A stretch of 64,000 bases of DNA from Trifolium pratense (GCF_020283565.1 NC_060060.1:29140001-29204000), one strand, 5' to 3'. Positions 48,401 through 61,103 are shown, counted from the first letter of the stretch. Notes: generated by a model not told the origin, from the sequence alone. Made by a program: numbers and translations.

Positions 48401-51400
48401 CGTTTTATTACAATTTACAACTGTAAATAAACAAACCTGAATACTTGGAATTAGTGCAGGTTCAACAGCCGCTGCTTCGAGGCCAATGCTCGATAATGTC
48501 TCACTAGATGCCTTCCATGGATCAGGCACTAACGCTGAAGGATTTATTAAAGCAGACTCAATTCCCTTCTCGAGCATATCCAACAACAACCTAGCTTGCA
48601 TATCCAGAACTATTGCAGTGACCTCTTGTGCATTTGATCCTTCAAGTAGCCTACACTTTATCCTGTCTAGACTCTGCAATAATACAAAACTTAGTTGTTT
48701 TAAGCCCTGAAAGCAGCATAAAAAAGACATTTCCATATGCATTAAAACACTAAAATAAACCAAAAAGCTAAAATGAAAAGTTAATGTTAACAAGAGATGT
48801 CCCACATGAAAGCCAGAGAAAAGGGTTGGTGAAAGTTTGTTTGTCCCTCAAAGTTTAAAGTGTCACCATATTAGGGGCCCTTTACTTCTATTGTTTCCTA
48901 TTTTTATTTCCACCAAAAAGAATAAACATTAGGCAATGCATTCTGGAAACTTTTGAAAATGTGTTTTTTAATAAAGAATCAACGATCGAATATTTCTTAG
49001 AAATTTGGAAAATGCAAAAAACATGTTTTTAGTGTTTTTGAAAATGTAATCTTCCATGTTCATGTTCTCTCTATCACAATTACCCACTCACCGCAGTAGC
49101 CTTTCCATCAATGGCATAAATGACATATTTTACAAAGCAAACAGGCCCTTAGTTCTTCAAACTCAAATAACTTTTCACCAAATTATCCCTTCAAAGATCT
49201 AAAGAGGTCACAAAATTCGAACTTTTACTTCACCACTTCAGCTTTTGCATGGATATATCAAGACAATTGTGTATCTTTGAAGGACCAATGTGGTGAATTT
49301 TTTTGGAGGACTAATGTGGTGACTGTAATCTTTGAGGGACAAATTTGGCAACAAAAATATAATGTGACAACATCCAATCTTTGGAAGACCAATTGAGGTT
49401 TACTTGTCTTATGAGATGAAAATGCTACTTACAAGCATTTGATACATGATCCATAATCCAAAGAATATTATATCCACGAAGCACTCCATCATTGAGTAAA
49501 AAAAAATGAAACACTCCATCAACAACTTTATAGAATCATACAAAATAACAGAAATATAATAAGACACCCCTGGAGTTAACAACAATGAAGATAACTAAGC
49601 AAGCTAATGCGATAGTTTAGAGAAACGTACAGGACAATACTGTTGTCTGTGCTGAGCAGTAGGAAGGGAATGGAAATCCGCATCTAAGACTGCAATAACA
49701 CCGTTGAGGGAAACTGAAGCAAGAAAGAATATCTCATTAACATACAGAATCAGTAGCAATTATGCAGATGTTTTATAATAGAGTGCATATCTGGAAGAAA
49801 AAAAATTGTAATGGCCCCTTTTGTATTTTCAGGCACAAATTTCAAGTAAACCAAAAAACAAATAGCAGCAGGCTAAATAGTTTGCTTCTCTAATTTCTCG
49901 AGCACAAACTTCAACCAAACAGAAAAATAATAGCAAGACTTAATAATTTGCACTTACCAATACCATCCTCAGCAGCACTCTGTGCACAACCCACAGCGTC
50001 CCACCAATCAACTCCAACCAAAAGGCTCCACCAGAACCTGCTTTTCCTAACAGATGTTAGCAGAGAAATAAACCATTGAAAAAATAACAAGTTACAGTAA
50101 ATTTATGGGTATAATAAAAAAGAACAAGCATGCCACATCCTAAATCATTTTAAGCAATCACCTTTCAGCTATTGCATGTTCCCAAGTTGATGAGTTTGCT
50201 TTCACTTGACCAATTGGAATAGCAGGAGGAAGAACCCTGATTATTTTCAATATGGTCTGACCCTTGCTTGTGTCATGCCAAACAGAAGCTGAACAACAGC
50301 TTGTTGCAGAAAAAGCAGGAACAGCAATTGCAGACCCGACATTAATCTGATAGTTGGCTACCGGTGCAAAATTTAAACCAGAAAATACATGGACTCCACC
50401 CCAAAGAAAAGCAATTGCAATTTCACCACCATGAGCTGAGAATACAATTCGTGCGAGTGTCCTAATATCACTTGGAAGATCAAAAGGATCAAAATTGACC
50501 CCTTTTGAGTTATTAGAACCAGACTCGGATGCCTTTTGCACATTAGCATTCATTTCAACTGGAGGTGTTTGATGATTGTTGAAACCATTTGTTGGTGGAA
50601 TACTCATGTCCACTTTGGACTGCCAAACAGTTTGCATAGGAGGCTTTCCACCCATACTGGAAGTAGGATTTCCAAATATTGGATGGAGGACAACATGCTG
50701 AAAAGATGATTCCCATCGTTGAACTCTCCACCCTGTGATTGATGGGCCCTCGTCTGGATAATAAGGGGACATGTACTGCCCTGCAAAGATAAGTTACATT
50801 CTTATGGTTTCTGTTTTCCAGCTCAATGATTAGTGCACATGAAACCTCTGGCATAAAATTCTGACAAACATAAATCACAAGCAGCAAGCATCATTACAAT
50901 ATGTGTCAGGCTAGATGGGTCCTTTGTTTTTTTTTATAAGCGCTAGATGGGTCCTTTTGATATAATACTCAAGTTGGTCTCAGAATGAATGCTAACTTGA
51001 ACAAGGATGAATACTCCGTGACTGGAAACACCACCAATGAGAGGGTATATGTCACATTGTATCATTTGGTATTCAAATTTTTTAAGCATTCATTGTGGAT
51101 ATTAAAATCCTATTGCTTCATAGCGAAACACAAGATGAGTAAAATAAGGCTTCACTGATTGTAGTACGACAATGGCATTAAATAGGAATCAGTTATTAAT
51201 TTGGGTAAGATAATGATGAATGTAAATAATAATGTACAAAGAATATATTGATTGAAGAGGGGGAGGGGGGGAGATAAAGTAAGCACTAAGTGCATACCCT
51301 CAACTATCACAACAGTTATTACAGAACCACCACGAGTCGGATCAAAGGCTACGGCTGTTACACCAGAACCCCAGGTTGTGGTTTCTGTATATTGCGCTGC

Positions 51401-54400
51401 GGCTTCAGGAGTCACATATGCTGAAAAATTTGAAACTGGTGAGCAGTGAAGTGGTATTGATTCACCAAGGTTTTGGTCCATTTGGTTTTTCCCTTGCTTT
51501 TCTTCAGATAACAGATAATCTTGCCAACTAAATAAGTATGCAGCTAAAGGTGCAAAACCACTCCAGTTGGGTGGGCTAAGAGGAGGGACACCATTATTAA
51601 TACTTGTCTTTGGAGTTAAATGGAACCCATTTCCGGGCCCAGGCATAACCTCCCATACAACAACGGTAGATGGGTTAACAATTGGCACACCGGCCACATG
51701 CAAGGTACCACTGTCTGTGATGATAGCATCGCCAGCCATAATGCCATTGGGCCCACAACCCAATAATCCTTTACTAGTGCAAAACCATTTGGGTGGTGTT
51801 GCATTCTGACTAGGAGGCCATTGGGACCAGTGAAGTTGAACCAAGCCTGATGAAAATACAGTACAGACACAAAGAAAATTGGGCCATCTAGCTGAAATCA
51901 AAACAACTCCAAGTGTTAGACACACAAGCATCTTAAAATTTGATATATAGATATGCACTATTAATTAGAAATAAAAAAAACTGAACATATAAAATGAGTT
52001 ATTAAGCAAATAACACAAAAAGCAATCAAATAAAGAGAGGATAGAATTATTCTAAGTTAAGGTTCTGTCATAAACGTCGAAACCAGCATCATCAAGATAT
52101 AAAAAATTGTTTTAGTATTAGCCTAAGAAGGAAAACATTGGATATGACAGAGATCAAATCAAAAATATGCAAGACATACTAGGATGACAAGTGTCATCAT
52201 GACATGAGTGATATTAATCTGCACCCCACTTGGATTTGGGCCTATCAATGACTGAAGAGCCCAAAAGCCACTAAAGACCCTAGCTCGAAGCACTATATAA
52301 AGGAGACTAACCTTTCTAGGGAAAGGATCCATTCTCTACACACTAAACATTCACCTCCAAACCCTAGGAATCCCCTCCCTCAATGGAGGTTGTCTCCTAG
52401 GTTTTGTGTTCTAGATCGGAACAATGGGTGAAAAATAATAATTCCAAAATAATCAGTAAATTTAAAAAGAGAAGTTGTGCAACATTCAAACTCTAGTCCA
52501 AATACACAACAATATAAACGTCCATATACATATATCTCTCTTCTTTCATCGCCTAATAAATTTGCCAAAAATGACATTAAAAACAATATAAATACAAGTG
52601 TTTCTTCAAGATATCACATTACCACCACAGACCACAGTGAACAACCTTACTGAAAAATGGCAATCAGAATAGTAGATGCAAAAAGAATAGACCTGAAGTT
52701 TGAGGTTGTTGTGAAACAAACTTTTCTTCAAATACTGACTTCGAATTGGAGGTAGCACTTGATTTTGATGGAAGCCACCTATACTATTTTCAAAAAAGGA
52801 ATTAAATCAGATAAAAGAATAGGTCACATTGAGCTGTACAATATCTATATGTGTGTGTGCTTAGTGCTTACATACATACATACATCCCTGACTTCATGTT
52901 TGAAGGGGAATCAGGGATTTTTTACAAAACCAACAGAAACTCTAAATACTTTGTTAAAAAATAAGTTCAAATGAGCAATTTCAGGGTTTTTTTATAATCC
53001 ATTTCCATTATTAATCTTTGTCTTTATAAACAACCTTTCTTTCTCCTAAACAAAAATCCCACCCTCTAACAATTTCTATCTCTCCCATTTTTTCCTAAAG
53101 AACCTGTCTCTCTAAACAACTCTTAACACGTGTTTGGAAAAATGAAGAAACACTGTGATGTTGTACATTGGCTAAACTTATAGCTTTTAGAATCAGTCAT
53201 TTCAGTCTAGGAACACGAGAAAGTGGATTGCAACGTGAATCGACATACACTCTTAGAGAATTTTATTTATATTTAGAAAACTTTTTTTGAAAGAATTGCT
53301 TCGAGAGTTTTTTCAGATGATTGTGTTTCTTCCCCATATAGTCAATAAGTTTCAGGTATAGTTGGACAAATAAAAAATTTATTAGAATATACTAAAAAAA
53401 TAATGTATTGTATAATCAAATAAGTTTCAGGTATAATTGGACAAATAAAAGTGTTCATAATAAGATTATACCCAAAAAATAATGTTTATAAAGGTAACAT
53501 CAACATAGCATAGAAGAGAAACTAACTGCATACCATAGACACCCCCGATAGCCACTTTGTAACAACTGCAATATCTTGCTGCCACTCATGCTCACGCAGC
53601 CAGCAGCCAGTGTCAACTACAAGATTAGCTGGCCCCTGAATGGACAAGAAATCAGCAACACACAAACAAGAAAAGCATGTAGCCATATATGAAAATGGAG
53701 AAGCCAGACAAAGGCTAAAGATGGGCAAAAGAGGCAGACACAAGCACTAGGACAATTACATTAACCTCCCTCATGGCTAATACATGGCTAAATCTCCCAT
53801 TCAGGGATTTGAATAATCCATCTCAGATTGCAAGAAGCTACCACATATAGCTAAATCTCCCATTATGGGAATTTTTTTTCTTTAAAAAACCCTCAGTTCA
53901 CAGGAAGCTATGGATTTTGAGGTAAGTTTTAGCAACAAACTCAGTTACAGGCAGACAGTAACTTAGCAATTAAATTTATGGCCATAAGAAAACCTGTAAC
54001 AGAATACTTAACAATTATACTAAATAGCTATGCTACAAATTTTGATAGTTGTATCCACTTAAGTAGCAGTCACTTACTTGAGATGGTTGAGTCCAAATAG
54101 TTACCCTCCCCAGGAAATTTGCTATCAATAATGCACGGGGACAACAGGCAGGGGACCATTCCATAAACTGGACAGAATCACGAGGAGAATCTGCAGAAAG
54201 CAAATTGTGCAACTAATCAAATTTCCAAATACATAAATGCATTTGCCTAAACAAAGCAGTTCAGTTCAGAGACTAAAAGCTGATGGGAAAATGCCAAGAA
54301 AGAACGTCAAAATGTTATTTCTATATGATGTCATTTGTCAAATCATTCAACGTAAAATTGTTATTATTAGTAACTATTATAACGATGATGATTTAACATA

Positions 54401-56534
54401 CATAAAAATTTGATTACAACTTGAAAACGAGTTGATCTGACATCTGATGCTTATAGGCTATCGAGATCAAAATCCTTGAAAGGTTTAAATTCAAAATGCC
54501 ATTGCCAAAAATTCTGAAAATTTGAAGATTCCTTCTATGCTTTGAACTTGATGCCTTAACTCAAACATAGTATTCCAAAATTCATATTAAGCTTATGTAG
54601 GATCACATTGCCAAACAGCCTTGGATTTATCAGAACCTATATATGGGTAATTAAATTGAAAAAGGCAAACTCATAATTACTATTCTTAGGCCAATTTTAA
54701 CACTACTTCGAAGTGAAAAATAATATCAAACAAAACTAACCAACACAGTAAAAGTGAAATAGTTGTGCAATCAAAGTACCTGCTGTGACATTGAATACTG
54801 CAGATTCAGTTGGCCTCTCCGGGATCACAATATGTATAGGTATCCAAAATGGTGGATTTTCAGTTGAGCTATGAAAAAGGAAACACTATAATAACCATTA
54901 CTAATTCTCCAGAAAACATACAGGGTATAAGCAAGCCAAAGTAATGGGTACACATGACTGAGTAAGGCTAAGACTACCTATGTTTGGCTGTTAGGCAACG
55001 TAAAATCAATGATTCAAACAAATACTAGAAGCACATTTAATAAACAATATGCGCTTTGTACATTGTTAAGCTAGCTTCTTCTGCACATGAACATGATTTT
55101 GTTTTCCACGAACCCTTTTCATTCAAATTTGATTGTAGGTTGTCTAATAAATGAATACATATATATATAGATGCAAAACATATATGTTTCTATTAATCAC
55201 AAATTTTGTCTACATCTCATCCTTTAACACATTGTTTAAGGAACCATTTGCAATATCACTAGAAGTATACAGAACAAAACTTAAAGTTGACATTCATTTG
55301 CCAACAAATGAAGAAACTAGCTAGCTAAGAGCAAGGAAAAAAGTTTATAAGCTAATCAAAGAAAGAAATTAAGGACACACAACCGAGATAAGCATATCAA
55401 TCTAGTGCTTCTGGTATGGATCTTACAATAGGATAGAAGTAAATGAGAAAGTTTGATACATTAGTCAATTGAATCTTCTTGAATCCATCCATAAATTATT
55501 AAATGCAATAGACCCCCAAAATCATCCTTTATTTTGCTCTTAAACCATCCATCAACTATCATTTATCAAAACTATTAGATTTTGCACCTATCTCAACCTG
55601 ACAAAACCGACTTGTAATGCAAGAATTGCTCAAATCTTATAAAAACTACCTAAGCCATATCTCTACTAGTCAATGTGGGAATCTTAACACACCCTCTCAC
55701 ACTTAAAATTGGACATCTGAAGCACAGACAAATTCACATGGAATCATATATATCTCAACATACCACCTCACGCACAGAACCGAACATTTTGAGCTTCATA
55801 CCATCATAGAATTTGGATTGAGTTTAATTCAGTCTCACAAAATCGACTTGAAAAATGAGGGTTACCCTAATTACTTATATAAATATAATCAACTAATAAG
55901 GACATATCACTATCCATTATCCAATGTGAATCTCTCAATTCTCAAACAACAACAAAATAAAAATGATATTTTTAACAAACTTTTTAGTACATATCCGAAA
56001 ACTATAAGAAAACATGAAAAGGGAATGAATAAAAAACCCACTAACCTTGGAATTCTGGTACATGTTTCAGAAGCACAAGCAATAGCATTCAATTTTCCAC
56101 ACCAAGAAACAACACTAAAAAAATAAAAATTGACAGTAGCAGCATTATGAATTTATGATAAAGCATTGAAAGAAGCATTTACCTGAAAGATTGTAGTATA
56201 ATGACATTTACCTGAAATTGCGAGAAATTTGAGGAAGAGACATGATATGAAGTAAATTGGAGGTTGGTTGATTGAGGCGAATGCGGAAAACGGTGGCAGG
56301 GGAAAGTGAAAGAGAGTTTTCATCTTCTTCTTTTTCAACCTCCGTTTCCATTGGAACCTCTTCTTCTTCTTCTTCTTCTTCTACAGGATTATCAGTTACT
56401 GTCACTGCTTCTTCATTGTTCTTCTTCTTCTTCTTCTCCTCAAATTCCGAACCATTAGACTTTGAATTTGAATTTGGAAGCTCTTGGTTGTTCTGGCGAT
56501 TCGGATTTGTGGCAGAATCAGCAATTTTAGTCAT
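45475..56534 (-). CDS. MED16: Mediator tail subunit MED16 (SFR6)
   Basis: Nuclear Mediator tail subunit linking transcription factors to RNA polymerase II; in Arabidopsis (SFR6) it is needed for cold, iron and immune gene expression. Exons: 56534-56212, 56114-56046, 54868-54780, 54190-54078, 53635-53534, 52783-52693, 51891-51298, 50780-50162, 50037-49958, 49713-49631, 48673-48437, 48119-47948, 47573-47161, 47012-46836, 46413-46039, 45621-45475. All phases fit, giving 1227 residues (about 1280 in Arabidopsis). The N-terminus is acidic with Lys and Glu runs. Landmarks include PATVFRIRLNQP, GPANLVVDTGCW, YYPDEGPSITGWRVQRW, FDPFDLPSDIRTLARIV and SDVIAVLDADFHS-like text. The C-terminus has paired CxxC motifs (1180/1183 and 1216/1219), possibly zinc-binding. 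The start is the first ATG in the frame. Confidence 0.97.
48838..49350. other. MED16 intron repeat with mirrored ends
   Basis: The intron between exons 11 and 10 (48674-49630) holds sequence with tgtccctcaaagttt on the left and ctttgagggacaaattt on the right, facing each other 500 bp apart. Several ggaccaatgtggtg-like repeats lie near the right end. It is probably an eroded DNA element. Confidence 0.45.
52135..52440 (+). mobile_element. Possible solo LTR or TRIM in a MED16 intron
   Basis: Within the intron 51892-52692. The order is tgacaagtgtcatcatgaca, then a TATA-like ctatataaaggagac (near 52291), then a transcribed-leader-like stretch with accctaggaatcccctccc. This resembles the U3-R organisation of a plant LTR on the plus strand, antisense to MED16. 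No matching second LTR or exact target duplication was seen. Confidence 0.4.
53343..53452. repeat. Diverged tandem duplication in a MED16 intron
   Basis: aataagtttcaggtata and ttggacaaataaaa occur twice about 75 bp apart, inside the intron 52784-53533. Confidence 0.75.
55560..55870. other. Dispersed legume repeat in MED16 intron 2
   Basis: Contains ctcaacctgacaaaaccgac, ctagtcaatgtgggaatctt, aacacaccctctcacactta and aattcagtctcacaaaatcg. I recognise this phrase set as a common dispersed legume repeat of uncertain class. The intron (54869-56045) is the longest in the gene. Confidence 0.5.
56359..56440. repeat. (CTT)n tracts inside MED16 exon 1
   Basis: Trinucleotide runs encode an eight-Glu run and a five-Lys run in the acidic N-terminus of MED16. 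Such tracts vary in length between alleles. On the plus strand they produce a meaningless poly-Ser/Phe frame. Confidence 0.9.
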
Positions 56535-56819
56535 AGCTGAAGAATGGTAGTGAGGAAACAAAAATGGCGGAAACAAAAGACGAAAATGAAGAAGGTGGCA
56601 GAGATGAAGAGAAAGTTTATGGAGATTATTATTAGACTCTGATTGCCTTTGTTACATATTTAAAAAAAATAGTGATTTTAATAGTGATTTTAATGTAAAA
56701 TAATTTAGAGATTAGTTTTTAGAGATTTTAATGTAAAATAGTGATTTTAATGTAAAATAATTTTTAGTAAAGTTGAATTTACTTTGTGTTTGTTTATTAT
56801 AATAAAAATTATTTTTTTT

Positions 56820-57105
56820 AAATAAAATAATCTTTAGTTTGTTTGGATACAACTTATAAAAATGATATTTTTAATTACAAATAACTTTCTTCTTTTAACA
56901 TTTCTTTTTTCTCTCCTCTAAAAAAAAATCTATTATTTTATTAGCTACTTTTAGTAGCTTCTAATTTTTAGCTGTTTTCTGATTATTTTAGCTTCTAATT
57001 ATTTTAAAAATTTGTAATAAACAGATGCAAAACAATTAAAAGTGATTATTTTTATAAAAAAAGTAATTGTTTTCTAAAATAAGCTATAACGAGCGGCCTC
57101 TATAT
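56820..57105. mobile_element. MITE with gtttgg/ataac ends
   Basis: Left end tttgtttggatacaacttat, right end ataagctataacgagcggcc, with inner tagcttctaattattttaaa and internal tagctgttttctgatta. The right half recurs in inverted orientation at 59330-59460. Confidence 0.6.
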
Positions 57106-57384
57106 CTAATCTATGGGTTTATATAGTACTTAAAAAGAATTTTTTTAATATGGAGTCGGTCATCATGTCCGACCTGATAATTTCGGCATTTCTATTAGTT
57201 GATGTATGATTTGCGACTATAAAAAATAATTTAATTTTTCTTTTACTAAAATAATTTAATTATTTTTCTTTTGATAAGAAAATAATTTAATTATTTAGAA
57301 ATGTGGAAAACTACTTTTTATATTGTTTAAAAAAAATAAAGGATTTCTAAAAATAATTCTTTTTAAAAAATATCCTTTTTTAGC

Positions 57385-58994
57385 TAAGTTGCATAGGTGC
57401 GGGTACGGTATCGTTATCCGGTACGACATTTTTAAAAAAACTAAGGTACGAGTACGCTCGTATAATTTTTTTTAATATAATTATATTGTTAAAATAATAA
57501 AATTATATTCTTAAAACAAATAATTAAACATAAAAAATAGCAAACTTTAAAAGTAGTTATATTGTGGTTTACACGTTTAGGAAATTAGGAGTAGTAGTAA
57601 GACTATGCGGCTCTACTTTTAAAAATAAATAAAAAGGGAAGGAGACTAAATCGATTCTAATTTTAAACTAAGGGGGGTGTATTCAATTAGGATTTTAATG
57701 GATTTTAAAAGACTTTTTTATGATGATAAAATCCTGTGGTATTCAATTATGATTTTAAAAGACTTTAAAAAAGTCTAGTAGTATTCAATTAGGATTTTAA
57801 AAGACTTTAAAAAAGTCTAATGATATTCAATCAAGACTCTTTACAACTTACAAAAAGTCTTGTGGTATTCAAAAGTATTCTAATTTCGATGGATTGTTTA
57901 AAAAATAGGATTTTAATGGATTTTGATGGACTTTTTAGTGAATTTTGAGCTACAAAAAGTCTTTCCTCATATCATGAGATTTTGATGGAATCTCATTTTT
58001 TTTTTATTTCTTTCACCTTTCCTCATGTTTCTATGTTTCCTGATTATCTCATGTTTTTTATAATCGCTTATATTTTCTCTCTATCTCTCTATCACGTTTC
58101 CTCTTCATGATTGTCCTGCTACCATAGATAGTGTCACGATTCATTATATAGGATATAGAAATTGAAAATATATACAATAACAACATGTTTCAACAACAGC
58201 AACAAACCTTGTTCGTCATTTTTTTTACCATTTCTATCAATTTGGTTCAAGCTAGCTAGTTTACAATGAGCTATACTTATGGGCGGTGATATATGCATTG
58301 GACAAGACTTGAAGCTATGTAGTGATAAATTGTTTTTTTGTTTATTCGTTGATTTTTTTTTTTGTAGAATTTTATTCATTGATTTTTTTATTATATTAAT
58401 GATTGTTGATTTTTTTAAGGAATGATTAATTTTCATTGATTGATTCATTATTATTTTAGAAGGAATTTATATCGAATTTATTGACTCATTTAAATCTTAA
58501 AAGTCTATAAAGTATTTCAAAATCTCAAAAGTCTGGGTCATAAAGTCTCACAAATTCTTGTGTTAAGAATCTTGATTGAAAAAGTCATTCAAAAAAGTCT
58601 TCTAAAATCTCATAAAATCAATACAATCTCACAAAGTCTTTTAAAATCTTCAAGATTTTTTTTTGCTAAAATTGTCTTGTGAAATCTTAATCCAATACAC
58701 CCCCCTAAAGTGAATCTTTATTAAAAAAGTAAACAAATAAAAAAAGAATGGGATTGAAAAGTGTTGCAAAAAAAAATAAATAAGAATAGTTTTTGATGAA
58801 ATATGTACCACGTGTATACCCTGAGAGTACCACGCGCGTACCCCGAAAGTACCACGCGTGTACCCGCATGAAAAAACCAAAAAAAAAATCGATACTTTGA
58901 GGGTACGTACCATGGGAGTACCATACGCGTATCGGTACCCGGTACGTATCCAGTACTGATACTCTGTCTAAAACGGAGTACCCGTACAACATAG
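57385..58994. mobile_element. Outer DNA element (9-bp duplication), split by an inner insertion
   Basis: Left end taagttgcataggtgcgggta and mirrored right end tacccgtacaacata, flanked by ttttttagc on both sides (57376-57384 and 58995-59003). A 9-bp duplication is the mark of Mutator-like elements. Without the inner insertion it is about 570 bp. gtacc/ggtac motifs crowd the right subterminal region, including a 22-bp repeat in three copies (58805-58870, unit start gtaccacgtgtatac). No transposase. Confidence 0.7.
57672..58705. mobile_element. Inner PIF/Harbinger-like non-autonomous element
   Basis: Left end ggggggtgtattcaattagg and right end (mirrored) ccaatacacccccc, flanked by TAA on both sides (57669-57671... 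and 58706-58708). This is the PIF/Harbinger pattern: a 3-bp TWA target and G-rich ends. It is 1,034 bp long with many subterminal gattttaaaagact / agtcttttaaaatc motifs facing each other. No transposase-like reading frame was found, so it depends on a partner element elsewhere. Confidence 0.85.
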
Positions 58995-59003
58995 TTTTTT
59001 AGC

Positions 59004-60334
59004 CAAACAACATTAAAAAATTTGACTTTTTTATTAGGGACTAAAAAAAATTGAGATATTTATAGGGATAAAAAATATATTTAACTCAAATTAAAAAATA
59101 TCCTATTTTAACCAAAAAATTCAAAATTTTGACTTTTTTATTATTGTAAAATTAAAAAATTTCTTTGTAAAATGAAAAATTAGTTAAATACTATAATTTG
59201 TTTTTAAGAAACTAAAGAAATTATAATAAAACGCACAATGTATGCTAAAAAATGTTAAATACAAGTAACACAATGGAGAAAATTTCTCAAAGTATGCACA
59301 AAAACCTTACATATTCAAATTTAGACCCCGTTTGTTATAACTTATTTTAGAAAAAAAATATTTTTTTAATAAAAATAATCACTTTTAATTGTTTTGCATC
59401 TGTTTGTTATAGATTTTTAAAATAATCAGAAGCTAAAAATAATCAGAAAACGGCTAAAAATGAGTGTGGGAGTATATATTTTATTTTTGTGTACAAATGA
59501 TTGGATTACTACAGCTATAAGTGGCAAATCAAGTCAACTAACAAGAAGTGGGTTAACAGGTTGGTTCACCCAAAAATAGATTAAAAAGAAGATTGAGTGT
59601 GCATTTTAAATTAACCTAGCTACATCACTCAAAAAATTTCCTTAGACTTCTTCTCATATTCCCAAGTTATGGTGGTAGTAGTAGTAGTAACATGATGGGT
59701 CAAATAAACTTAGTCACTTCTGAAAAAACTAATATGATCAAGTTTTTCTGTTCAAAATAATTGAACTCGAGTTTTATTAAACAAATCAATCTATTTTCCC
59801 TTTGAACTAGCAAGCATCAATATCTTATGCTTTTGTTTTGATTTTATAAAGGAAAAAAGAACTGAAAAACAAAGATAATATGAAAATATTGAACCATTTT
59901 TTTAGAGAATAAAAAAGGTATTAACTTTGACAAAAAAATAAAATAAAAGGTATTATAAATTACTCTACCCTCTTTCTATGCAAAATAATTTTTTACATCT
60001 TTTAAAATAATTAGTAATTAATTTATGGACAATGTTCTTTTTCAAGACATCAAAGACATGTTGTGTGAGAATTGCCACTTCAACATCGTTCACACTCTTC
60101 GTAAAAACAATCAAATTTGAATAGAAAGACGATGGTATAAAATAAGAGTAAAAAAATATCTAAGTGGATAATTTAGTTTTAATCCTTCTATGATGAAAAT
60201 TCCTCAGAATCACAACTTTTAGTCATATGAAACAATTTATGAAATTAAAAAAAATAATCAATTTATTTTGAAAAGATCAATGTAATTCAATGGAGAAAGA
60301 ATCTATGTTTTGGCCAAAGGAAACAAAAAAGGGT
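59004..60334. other. Intergenic
   Basis: AT-rich. It includes at 59330-59460 an inverted copy of the right half of the MITE at 56820-57105 (ccccgtttgttataactta, then ttgttttgcatctgtttgtt). No coding signal otherwise. Confidence 0.55.
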
Positions 60335-60509
60335 GATGCTAAACAGTATCCGGGGCACTAGTTAAGCATACTAAAAAAAGAAAGAAAGAATAAAATTAAT
60401 GATGAGAGATAATAACTTTTTACATCTTTAAGGTATTGAATTCACAATTTCCAAGATAAAATTTCCATTTTGATATCCTTAACCAGTGCCCCGGGGCACT
60501 GTTTAGCAT
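60335..60509. mobile_element. MITE, atgctaaacagt...ccggggcac family
   Basis: About 175 bp. The left end, atgctaaacagtatccgggg, is mirrored by cccggggcactgtttagcat at the right end, so about 30 bp of each end pair. AT-rich interior. A more eroded relative lies at 15915-16127. Confidence 0.85.
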
Positions 60510-61103
60510 TTTCCAACAAAAAATGAGGAAAAACATTTATAACTGTTAAGACAACTATGTAGTAATAGGTAGTGGATGTGTCACTTTCTACAAACAGTGG
60601 TGACATCTGGAAAATCATAGCTTGAAATTTATGACCATTTCCATTTCTTCATTCTCTTATTCACGCAGCCACCATTTTCATTAAATTAATCAAAAGCCGG
60701 CTACAAAATAATCATTAATTTTTTTTCAAAAGTCAAATTAACTTAGTTATATACTCACTATATTTTGTTTTCACATTCCATTTCATGTTTTTTCACTTTT
60801 CTTATGTTTGTGTTTATTTCTAACATTCAACTTTGTATTCACACATCTGTTTCCAGCAGATAAATTATTGTCTATATCTGATCAAAGATATTCAAAGGTA
60901 ATATTTGTTTTTTTGTTTTTTGTTTTTTTCTTATGTCTTATTCTTAAAGTATTTGATTTTAATATACCATGTATGTTGTTTTTCCAAATTCTTATTAAAA
61001 AAGCAAGGTTGGTTATGTTTTGTTTGTCATAAATTGACTTAGAATGTGATTATTATGTATTGCAGATTATAGGAATAAGAGTGATATAGCAAAAAAAAAC
61101 ATT
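60510..61103 (+). promoter_or_regulatory. Upstream region of the kinase gene, probable leader intron
   Basis: A possible leader exon ending gatattcaaag|gtaata at 60897 and an acceptor attgcag|attata at 61066 would make a 5' UTR intron of about 170 bp before the ATG at 61104. This rests on splice motifs only. No TATA box assigned. Confidence 0.4.

Noticed and set aside
52693..52783. MED16 exon 6 starting at 52778 (after tatag)
   Set aside because: That acceptor breaks the frame; the AG five bases earlier gives YRWLPSK, in phase and as in the family.
56272..56550. Serine/phenylalanine-rich open frame on the plus strand
   Set aside because: It is the complement of the Glu/Lys runs in MED16 exon 1; low complexity only.
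58134..58448. 104-codon open frame on the minus strand
   Set aside because: Lys/Asn-rich translation of AT-rich interior of the Harbinger-like element; no transposase motif.
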